A stretch of 64,000 nt of DNA from Armatimonadota bacterium. Its GTDB lineage: Bacteria > Armatimonadota > Fimbriimonadia > Fimbriimonadales > Fimbriimonadaceae. Shown here in pieces: positions 8,090 through 15,031 of this stretch. The notes below the pieces were generated by a model. The model did not search any database, was not told the origin of the DNA, and saw only the letters and a program-made list of their open reading frames with translations. Every line of letters starts with the position of its first letter. The first letter of the stretch is position 1. Made by a program: the position numbers and the translations under genes. Where the stretch lies: the NCBI GenBank assembly GCA_018268355.1, contig JAFDWR010000004.1:62404-126403 (forward strand), read 5' to 3'.

Positions 8090-9309
8090 CCGCTTTTGCC
8101 CTCGCCGCGCTCAGCAGCCTTGCCTTTGCCCAGAAAACCTGTCGCATTGAGTTTCCCGACGCGGGCGACCGCTTGGTCTGGACCGGTGAACCGACCCCAC
8201 CCGCCGACGCGAAGGAGGCGAAGGACAAGTCGTTCACGCTTGACCTCACCGCCGATTCCAAAGGCAAGGTCTGGGTCCTCGACCGAGGCTCCAACCGAAT
8301 GGCGGTCCGCCCCATCGACAAGGTCCCCGCGCTTTGGACGCTGAAGCGGGAGGATTGGGCGCTCGCAGGCAAGGTCACGATTCGCGTGGACTACCGTGGC
8401 AAGCCGGTGGCTTCTGCCCGCGTTGAAGCCAAGGCGGGCGCGGAATCGCGCGATGTCTTGCTTTCCCCTGCCTCCCAGGGCGAAGCGCCGATCTATGGCA
8501 TCCCGTTTGGTCCGCTGAAGGTCGTCGTCACCACCAACCTGAAGGCCAAGCCGGAAGTGACCAAGAAGGACGAAGTCACCTTCACCCTCAAGCCTGATGA
8601 CGGCCTTTCGAAGACGGTCTCGGTTTCGGAAGAGACCACCGTCATCGAGCCAACCGCCAGCCCTTCACCGACTGCAGATAGCAAGAGCGGCGAGCCGAAA
8701 GAGAATAGCGACAAGGAGAAGGAACCCGAGAAGAAGGGCGACGCAACAACGACCTGGGTCAACTGGCTGATCGGCCTCGTCATCGGCGGCGGGTTGATCG
8801 CGGGCATTTTCTGGTTCCTGAAGAAGAATCAAAACAAGGTCGCCGACCAGCTTAGGCAGCTTGGCGTGGACGTTCCCCGCGGGGACGATCCCGGCGTCTC
8901 ACCCGGAACCCCCTTCGAGCCGGCCCCCGCGCCGCCCCAGAAGATCATCCTCGACCCCGTTCAGCCGATTGATCTCGGGTCCGACGCTGCGCCCACCGCC
9001 TTTGCCGCCGCCCCCATTGCGATGACCGGCCAGCCGCGTCTCGTGATGGCAAACGGCGACGAATTCCCCCTCAATGAAGGCGAAACGACGATTGGCCGCG
9101 AGCTCGGCCTCGAGCTTTCGCTGCCCAACGAGTCCACCGTCTCCCGCCGCCACGCGGTGGTGGTTCGCCACGGCCAAAGCGTCATCGTTCGCGACCTCGG
9201 TAGCTCGAACGGCACCTTCGTCAACGGGGCGAAGATCGCGGGCGACACGCCGATCCGGCCCGGTGACCAAGTTCAATTTGGCCAGTCTGTGTGGCGTTTC
9301 GAGGGCTGA
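8077..9309 (+). CDS. Membrane-anchored FHA-domain protein
   Basis: The product is 410 aa. A signal peptide (MRILTAFALAALSSLAFA) leads an external domain of about 150 aa with no recognised family (it contains a VTIRVDYRGKPVASARV stretch resembling an Ig-like or carboxypeptidase-regulatory-like fold). A Ser/Glu/Lys-rich linker (about 190-222), one membrane segment (229-248), a Pro-rich linker and a cytoplasmic FHA domain (about 322-408) follow. The FHA phosphothreonine-binding residues are all present: GR (340-341), S-x-RRH (356-359) and SSNGTFVNG (376-384). FHA domains bind phosphothreonine partners of Ser/Thr kinases; no kinase is in the window. The start is TTG, overlapping nnrD. It is likely to work with the next gene. 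Confidence 0.8.
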   Translation: MRILTAFALAALSSLAFAQKTCRIEFPDAGDRLVWTGEPTPPADAKEAKDKSFTLDLTADSKGKVWVLDRGSNRMAVRPIDKVPALWTLKREDWALAGKVTIRVDYRGKPVASARVEAKAGAESRDVLLSPASQGEAPIYGIPFGPLKVVVTTNLKAKPEVTKKDEVTFTLKPDDGLSKTVSVSEETTVIEPTASPSPTADSKSGEPKENSDKEKEPEKKGDATTTWVNWLIGLVIGGGLIAGIFWFLKKNQNKVADQLRQLGVDVPRGDDPGVSPGTPFEPAPAPPQKIILDPVQPIDLGSDAAPTAFAAAPIAMTGQPRLVMANGDEFPLNEGETTIGRELGLELSLPNESTVSRRHAVVVRHGQSVIVRDLGSSNGTFVNGAKIAGDTPIRPGDQVQFGQSVWRFEG

Positions 9310-9312
9310 TCT

Positions 9313-10632
9313 ATGGGCCGCTTGATTCTGAAGTGTTTGGCAGGCGCCCTCGGCGGGTTCCTCGGCTGGATGATCCTGGAGCCGAGTCACCCGAGCCTGG
9401 AAAAGATGTCGGAGTGGAGCATCTGGGAGATCAAGATCGTCTTCCTCACCTCGCTTTTGATCGGCGGCTTGATCGGCCTCGTCGATGGCATCCTCAAAGG
9501 TGGCGTGGGTCCGGTTTGGCGCGGCCTCGGCCTCGGTGCGCTCTTTGGCGCGATTTGTGGTCCGGCGGGTCACCAGTTGGCGGGCCTCGTGGGGTTACCT
9601 CTCTTGCCCTTCACTGCGGCCGGGCTTCCCGGACAGATGGTCTGGCGGACCGCCGTGCTCGCGACGATCGGTACCGTCCTCGGTGGCGGGATTGGCCTCA
9701 GCTCACTCATCCCACGCAAGGGAATCCAAGGCTTGATCGGCGGCGCGATTGGCGGCGGCATCGGCGGTTTCCTCTTTGACCCCATTGCCCAGGCGATCAG
9801 CCCCGCGACGATCATGACCTCGGCCTCCAAGGTCAACGAAGGTGGCGGTGCCTCACGGGCGGTCTATTTCGTGATGTCGGGCGCGCTGATCGGCCTCTTC
9901 ATCGGCATCATCGAGGTCGTCCAGAAGCAGGCTTGGCTCCGGCGCGAGCTCGGTCGCAATGAGGGCAAGGACTACCCGCTCGACTCGACCGAGAACCACA
10001 TCGGCCGAAGCGAATGGGCGGCGGTTTCGATCTTCGACGACAAGGCGGTCGCCCCGATGCACGCCTGCATCACCTCGAACAAGCGCGTGTATCACCTCTA
10101 CAGCTCGGGCCAGGGCGAAACCTACTTGAACAACCACCTGCTGCCCCCGAATCAGCCCGCCGGTCTTCAACCCGGCGACGTCATCCGGGTGGGGACGACG
10201 CAGCTCATCTTCAACGTCAAGGGCGCGAAAAACGCGCCGAAAGTGGCGACCCAAGGGCCGCTGCGGCAGTCCCAACTCGCCCCCGGCACGCCGAGCACCC
10301 TCATTCAAGGGCCCGCTCAACCGATCAACCTCGGCACGCCCGCCGCGCCAAGCTGGCGGCTCGTCGCCGAAGATGGCCCCCTGCAGGGCCAGGTTTTCCC
10401 GGTCTCGTCGGTCATGGAAGTCGGTCGCGAGCTACCCGCGATTTCGCTCGGCTGGGACAACCGCACGAGCCGGCGTCATGCCAAGCTCGAGCCCACCCCG
10501 ACTGGCCTCGCGGTGACCGACCTCGGCAGCACGAACGGCATCTTTGTGAACGCGAACAAGACGCCCCAAGCGATGCTCCAAAAGGGTGACAAAGTCATGA
10601 TCGGATCAACGACCTTCCGGGTGGAAGCGTGA
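9313..10632 (+). CDS. Polytopic membrane protein with two FHA domains
   Basis: The product is 439 aa. About six hydrophobic, Gly-rich helices fill residues 5-200. Two FHA domains follow. The first (about 225-300) has GR in HIGRSE and a His in MHAC but has lost the SSNGT loop (GQGETYLNN instead), so its phosphopeptide binding is doubtful. The second (about 345-438) is canonical: EVGRE, TSRRH and GSTNGIFVN. A linker PAQPINLGTPAAP repeats the PVQPIDLGSDAAP of the preceding protein, showing common origin. It starts 3 nt after the previous stop and overlaps ispE by 4 nt. A membrane signalling scaffold is plausible; the function is unknown. Confidence 0.75.
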   Translation: MGRLILKCLAGALGGFLGWMILEPSHPSLEKMSEWSIWEIKIVFLTSLLIGGLIGLVDGILKGGVGPVWRGLGLGALFGAICGPAGHQLAGLVGLPLLPFTAAGLPGQMVWRTAVLATIGTVLGGGIGLSSLIPRKGIQGLIGGAIGGGIGGFLFDPIAQAISPATIMTSASKVNEGGGASRAVYFVMSGALIGLFIGIIEVVQKQAWLRRELGRNEGKDYPLDSTENHIGRSEWAAVSIFDDKAVAPMHACITSNKRVYHLYSSGQGETYLNNHLLPPNQPAGLQPGDVIRVGTTQLIFNVKGAKNAPKVATQGPLRQSQLAPGTPSTLIQGPAQPINLGTPAAPSWRLVAEDGPLQGQVFPVSSVMEVGRELPAISLGWDNRTSRRHAKLEPTPTGLAVTDLGSTNGIFVNANKTPQAMLQKGDKVMIGSTTFRVEA

Positions 10633-11462
10633 TCCGGACGCTTCGCACGCTGGCCCCTGCCAAGCTGAACACCTTCCTTGCCGTCGGCCCGCCGGATCGG
10701 ATCGGCTATCACCCGTTGCGCACGATCTTCCGCACGATTTCGCTTGCCGACGAGGTCGTCGTCACCACCGGTGGCAGCGGCAAGATCACGGTCGACGGCA
10801 TGGACTTGCCCGCCGAGAACACCCTGACGAAGGCGATGCGCTTTGTCCGTGAGATTGCGAGTCTTCCCGCCCACGACATCCACGTGGTCAAGCGAATTCC
10901 TGCTCAGGCTGGGCTCGGCGGTGGGAGTTCGGATGCCGCCGCATACCTTCGGATTGCCAACCACCTCAGTGGCGGCCAGATTCCGGTTCACGAGCTGAGC
11001 GCAATTGCCCAGTCGATCGGCGCGGACGTGTCGTTCTTCCTGGTCGGCGGGGCGGCGAAGGGCGAGGGCTACGGCGAGATTCTCACTCCGATAGACCATG
11101 AACCCATGCGCCACCTCGTCGTGGTGATGCCCTCAGGGGTGACGTGTTCGACGCCGGAGATGTACAAGGCGCTGGATTCCACTTCGCGCGAGTTCGCTGC
11201 CTTCCCAGGCGACCCTTGGACGCTCTACAACGACTTTGAGCGGGTTGCGCCGTGCGAATGCCTCGACGGCATCGAGCGGCTCCAGGTCTTCGGTGCCTCG
11301 GCGGCGGGCCTCACGGGTTCGGGGGCGGCGTACTTCGGGGTTGTCCGCGACGCCGATGAGGCGGCCCCGATGGCCGCCCGGGCACAGGAAGAAGGCCTCG
11401 GCGCGGCATGGGCGGTGACGACCTTGGGTCCGGCGTCGGCAACGGTGGTCAGCGAGGGATAG
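10629..11462 (+). CDS. ispE: 4-diphosphocytidyl-2-C-methyl-D-erythritol kinase
   Basis: The product is 277 aa of the GHMP kinase family. APAKLN (10-14) carries the conserved lysine, the ATP loop PAQAGLGGGSSDAAA is at 91-105, and GADVSFFLVGG near 135-145 carries the catalytic aspartate. IspE phosphorylates CDP-methylerythritol in the MEP isoprenoid pathway, so the organism makes isoprenoids by that route. The start GTG 10629 overlaps the upstream FHA gene stop (GTGA), implying translational coupling. Its coexpression with FHA proteins has no obvious metabolic reason. Confidence 0.93.
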   Translation: MIRTLRTLAPAKLNTFLAVGPPDRIGYHPLRTIFRTISLADEVVVTTGGSGKITVDGMDLPAENTLTKAMRFVREIASLPAHDIHVVKRIPAQAGLGGGSSDAAAYLRIANHLSGGQIPVHELSAIAQSIGADVSFFLVGGAAKGEGYGEILTPIDHEPMRHLVVVMPSGVTCSTPEMYKALDSTSREFAAFPGDPWTLYNDFERVAPCECLDGIERLQVFGASAAGLTGSGAAYFGVVRDADEAAPMAARAQEEGLGAAWAVTTLGPASATVVSEG

Positions 11463-11505
11463 GCTCCGACGACCGCTCCCCCAAGGAGTGATAAGATCGA
11501 GGGGG

Positions 11506-11883
11506 ATGGCAAAGGTCAGGAAGGAACCACCGCTCTACGTGTGGACCCTGCTTCGGGTTGTTGTCCACTTGGGCCTCGGGATGGTGTTTCAGATCAGCCT
11601 GATGCTCGACCCAGTGCTCGTCGTTGGCCCGATCGCTGGGAGCCTGCTCTTTGAGGTTTGGTTCTTGTTCGACGCGGGGCTGTACACGACGGAGAAGTGG
11701 CTCTCGGGGACCAAGTGGTCGCTGGGGCTCGCGGTGATGGCCTGGGCGCCGAGTGACTTCCTCGTGGAGAAGTTGGGATTCCTGCGGGTGGTGAATCGGT
11801 TCCTGCCGTTCGGGATGACGCTGGCCTTTCTGCTCGGGTGGGTGCTTCTGGCGGCGTTGTCGTTGCCGAAGGCCGGTGAGTGA
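11506..11883 (+). CDS. Small membrane protein, unknown
   Basis: The product is 125 aa with four hydrophobic segments (about 14-33, 36-55, 68-88 and 100-119) and short charged loops. I recognise no family. The start is ATG 11506, preceded by GAGGGGG and by a TAAGAT -10-like box (11492-11497) 8 nt upstream. It is the last gene before the GGCGCGCC repeat region. Confidence 0.6.
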   Translation: MAKVRKEPPLYVWTLLRVVVHLGLGMVFQISLMLDPVLVVGPIAGSLLFEVWFLFDAGLYTTEKWLSGTKWSLGLAVMAWAPSDFLVEKLGFLRVVNRFLPFGMTLAFLLGWVLLAALSLPKAGE

Positions 11884-11918
11884 CGGGGGGCTGGCTGTGG
11901 TCGTGCGCTTTCGCCTCA

Positions 11919-12353
11919 GGCGCGCCTGGACGGCGCGCCAAGATTGGCCAGGATGGCCGTGGGCCCAGAGTTATGCAACCAAACGGCCTCGCCTCACCAA
12001 GGCTCTGCCTCCAGATAGCTTGTAGGCCGACTTTTCCGGCGCGCCAGGACGGCGCGCCTCGGCCGGGCCTGGATGGCCCAACAGGGTTAGCCTCGAACAA
12101 TGCAGCCTTCAGCCCGAATTGAGGCGCTGCACCGTACCCGCCCCGCGTTCTCTCTCTTCCGGCCCGCCAGGGCACCGATCCGGGGCGAACCTAGCTTCCC
12201 CTCTCTTCGGCGCCCCCGGACGGCGCGCCTCGGCCGGGCCCGGATGGCCGAAACAACCCATTCCAGAGTCCGCCCGAATGTCGGTTTACACCGAGGGCTC
12301 GCACCCACCCCACCCCGCGTTCTCCCTCTTCCGGCGCGCCAGGACGGCGCGCC
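11919..12353. repeat. Four degenerate copies of a paired GGCGCGCC palindrome element in a non-coding region
   Basis: The non-coding stretch 11884-12420 holds four related units. Each has two 8-bp GGCGCGCC (or one-base variant) palindromes 4-5 nt apart, at 11919-11939, 12038-12058, about 12209-12228 and 12333-12353. The first three are followed closely by a GGCC-rich dyad ending GGATGGCC; in the fourth only GATGGCC remains. Two copies also share an upstream CCGCGTTCTC(T/C)CTCTTCCGG block. Reading frames here are short, mutually overlapping and consist of repeat translation. I see no gene. Confidence 0.7.
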
Positions 12354-12420
12354 TCAGGGGGTTGCGAGGCCACGATGGCCGAGCCGGGCGGGCGGGAAAG
12401 CGATCCTCGCCAAAAGTCCG

Positions 12421-12966
12421 CTAAAAAGCCCGTTCGTCACTTCGCAGCAGCCCGTAAACCTCTAGGTCATGCAGCTCGCCTGCCCGCTTCATGTGCTGCC
12501 GAAGGCAGCCCTCAAACTGAAACCCCAGCCGCAGCGCAATCCGCTTCGACGCCTCGTTGTCCTTCCGCACCCGGATCGTCAGGCGGTTCAACCCCAACCC
12601 CTCAAACCCGAAGCGGCACGCAAGGCGGGCCGCCTCCAGCCCCAGTCCCTGCCCCCAATACGGTTCGCCGATTCAATAGCCCACCTCTGCCCACTCGTTC
12701 GCCGGGCTCAGCATGAGCCCCACCACCCCGACAAGCTCGTCCGACCCATGCGGCACGATCGCCCAATGGAACTCCTTGCCCTCGCCGCGGAGCCCCGGCA
12801 GCAAGGCCAGCCACGTCTCCGCATGGTGCAATTCGTAAGGCGAAGGCAGGGCCACCCGGTCAAGCACGCTCGGGTTCGCCGCGAGCTCGAAGATCCGAGC
12901 GGAATCCTCCAAAACCGGCCAGCGGAGCGACAACTTTGTGCCCACGAGGGGAATTTCACCTTCCAT
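12421..12966 (-). pseudogene. GNAT-family N-acetyltransferase interrupted by an in-frame UGA
   Basis: The frame from ATG 12966 encodes an RimJ/RimL-type GNAT N-terminus (GTKLSLRWPVLEDSARIFEL), reads to EWAEVGY, then meets TGA at 12675-12673. The same frame then continues as IGEPYWGQGLGLEAARL, the acetyl-CoA binding motif, and on through LNRLTIRVRKDNEASKRIA and LGFQFEG to TAG at 12421. In this family the residue between GY and IGEPYWGQG is usually Trp, so a single TGG to TGA change explains the break. The full frame is 182 codons including the stop, a normal RimJ/RimL size. It is either a recent pseudogene, a sequencing error, or (unlikely) readthrough; other TGA codons in the window act as normal stops. 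Confidence 0.85.
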
Positions 12967-13016
12967 ATCGAACGTCCTTCATCTTGGAAACCGATAGACT
13001 AACATAGAGCAACGAT

Positions 13017-14384
13017 ATGGACCCAACTCAGGCCTTTGATCCCAATCGGACGATGCTGAACCCTGGCGGTTTTTCAGATCCCAACAAGACGACTGCCATG
13101 AGCGCAGTTCCGTCGCCGATGGCGCCCGCCTCCCCCGCGAGCGGTCCCGCACTCCAGGCGCGAGTGGTCCCCGGCCGAACCGTGACGATGGCCAACGGTC
13201 CTGCCCGTGAGCAATTCCTGATCGAATTCAGCGCGCCCTCCGAGATCGCGCCGTCGGGCTTCGCGCCCCAGTCGGCCCGGATGCCGCTCAACCTGTGCCT
13301 TGTCCTCGACCGATCCGGGTCGATGGAGGGCCTCCCCCTCGAATACTGCAAGCAGGCCTGTCAGCACGTCGTCGACATGCTCACCGCAAACGATGTCCTG
13401 AGCATCGTGACCTTCGAGGAGACGGTGGACGTCCTCATGCCGCCGCAGCGCGTCACCAACAAGCAGCCGATCAAGGACGGCATCGCCCGCATCCAGCCCG
13501 GCAACACGACCAACCTCTACGAAGGCATCTCGCAGGGCCTCAACCAAGTCCTCAACAGCGAGGGCGGCCGCGTCACCCGGCTCATCGTCCTCTCCGACGG
13601 CGACCCCACCGCGGGGATCAAGGACTTTGCCTCCCTGGTCAACCTCTCGGGCGAGGCCAAGGCGAAGGGCATCACCTGCACCTATCTCGGTTTTGGACCC
13701 GACTACAACGAAGAGCTCCTCGCCTCGATGGCGAAGAAGGCGGGTGGAAACTACTACTACATCCCCGAACCGCAGCTCATCCCGGAGGTCTTCCGCACCG
13801 AGCTCGAGAAGCTCATGACCGTCGTGGGCAAGAACCTGGAGCTCGAACTCAAGCTGGCGCGCTGGGTCAATATGCGCTCGCCGCAGTCCGCCACAGGAGG
13901 AACGGTGACGCTTCCGCTCGCCGATCTCGAACGGGGCTCGCTCATCCAACAGATCGTTGATCTCGAATTCCCGAACCACCCCCTCGGCCATTACCGCGTG
14001 GTCGCGGGGAGTCTGGCGTACGACGACATGCTGACCGGTCGTCGGGAGCGCATCGACCTCGATCTCGCCCTTGAGTTCTCCGCCGATTCCGCGCGCTACA
14101 GCGTGCCCGTCGCGACCGAAGTGGGCCAAGCCCACCAGGTTGCCCAGGCCAGCCGCGTCGTCGAGAAGACGATCATGGGCCTCAAGACCGGCCAGATCAC
14201 CCAGATGGGCGCGATTGCCGAGCTGCAGAAGACCCAAATGCTCCTCGTCGGTGAGGGTCGCACCGCCGAAGCCCAAGAGGTCACGATGGCGCTGCGCGCG
14301 CTGCAATCCGGCAACCAAACCGGTGCCGAGAAGACGCTCATGGGCACGATGGTTTCGCTCGATCAAGGAAAGAAGTCGAATTGA
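13017..14384 (+). CDS. VWA-domain protein with N- and C-terminal threonine motifs
   Basis: The product is 455 aa with no signal peptide or membrane helix. A von Willebrand A domain covers about 88-275: the MIDAS DRSGS (98-102), a Thr in GNTTNLYEG and LSDGDPT complete the metal site. A beta-rich domain follows (about 280-375), then a helical tail. The N-terminus has TQAFDPNRT and SDPNKTTAM, and the tail has EKTIMG and EKTLMGTM. Such short Thr motifs resemble phosphothreonine ligands of FHA domains. The family resembles Ca-activated-chloride-channel-type VWA proteins of bacteria. A TAACAT or TAGACT box precedes the ATG. The two FHA proteins 2.4 kb upstream are candidate partners. Confidence 0.82.
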   Translation: MDPTQAFDPNRTMLNPGGFSDPNKTTAMSAVPSPMAPASPASGPALQARVVPGRTVTMANGPAREQFLIEFSAPSEIAPSGFAPQSARMPLNLCLVLDRSGSMEGLPLEYCKQACQHVVDMLTANDVLSIVTFEETVDVLMPPQRVTNKQPIKDGIARIQPGNTTNLYEGISQGLNQVLNSEGGRVTRLIVLSDGDPTAGIKDFASLVNLSGEAKAKGITCTYLGFGPDYNEELLASMAKKAGGNYYYIPEPQLIPEVFRTELEKLMTVVGKNLELELKLARWVNMRSPQSATGGTVTLPLADLERGSLIQQIVDLEFPNHPLGHYRVVAGSLAYDDMLTGRRERIDLDLALEFSADSARYSVPVATEVGQAHQVAQASRVVEKTIMGLKTGQITQMGAIAELQKTQMLLVGEGRTAEAQEVTMALRALQSGNQTGAEKTLMGTMVSLDQGKKSN

Positions 14385-15031
14385 TCCTCTGTCTGGCCGT
14401 TCTTGCTGCCCCCAAACACCTCGACGAGGCGCGTGAGCTTCTCAAAGCAGTAAGCGCACCTAATAATCGGTACCAGCACCGACCGAGTGTCGTCACATGG
14501 GGAGAGAACGCGGTTTGTAACACCGATTGCAGCGGCCTCGGCGTTGCCCTGCTCCAAAAAGCCTATCCCTGGGCAACCCCCGATTGGTTCAAAGCGACCT
14601 TTGCGAAGTTGAAACCGCTCGCGAAGGACTTCTATGTCGCGATCAAAAGGGGCAGCGCATTTGAGCCGATTGACAAAGTCTCCGACCTACAACCCGGTGA
14701 TTGGATTGCGATTCAATACGAAAAGGAGGCCGACAACACCGGCCACCTCATGCTTGTGAACGGCCCCGTCGAGAAGATTCAGGCCGCCGAGCCCCAGATT
14801 CCCGATCTCGACCAGTACATCGTCCCTATCCTCGATTGCACGTCGTCGCCCCACGGACCCAAGGACACGCGACGTGGCACTAAGACGGGAGGCATCGGCA
14901 CGGGCGAGTTTCGGCTCTATGCCAAGCCGGACGGCACCCTGAACGGATATGCCTGGAGCATTTCGTCGAAGACGAAGTTCTATGCTCCAGGCACCCGCGA
15001 CCTGATTGTCGGTCGCCTTACGACTCAGTAA
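14381..15031 (+). CDS. NlpC/P60-like (CHAP-like) putative cysteine peptidase or amidase
   Basis: The product is 216 aa starting at TTG 14381, which overlaps the VWA stop by 4 nt. A short hydrophobic N-terminus (MILCLAVLAA) may be a weak signal peptide. Cys50 in NTDCSGLG, Asp106 in QPGDW and His122 in NTGHLML are in the order and spacing of papain-like NlpC/P60 or amidase folds, where Cys starts the helix and His lies on the next strand. Such enzymes often cut peptidoglycan peptides. The identification is by motif only; the substrate is unknown. The 3' end overlaps the convergent valS end by 14 bp. Confidence 0.6.
   Translation: MILCLAVLAAPKHLDEARELLKAVSAPNNRYQHRPSVVTWGENAVCNTDCSGLGVALLQKAYPWATPDWFKATFAKLKPLAKDFYVAIKRGSAFEPIDKVSDLQPGDWIAIQYEKEADNTGHLMLVNGPVEKIQAAEPQIPDLDQYIVPILDCTSSPHGPKDTRRGTKTGGIGTGEFRLYAKPDGTLNGYAWSISSKTKFYAPGTRDLIVGRLTTQ

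Noticed and set aside
11880-12465. Short ORFs in the GGCGCGCC region
   Set aside because: Their translations are repeat-derived Arg/Pro/Gly strings that overlap each other on both strands.
12673-12675. Alternative genetic code (UGA = Trp)
   Set aside because: UGA is the normal stop of many intact genes here, several in ATGA overlaps.
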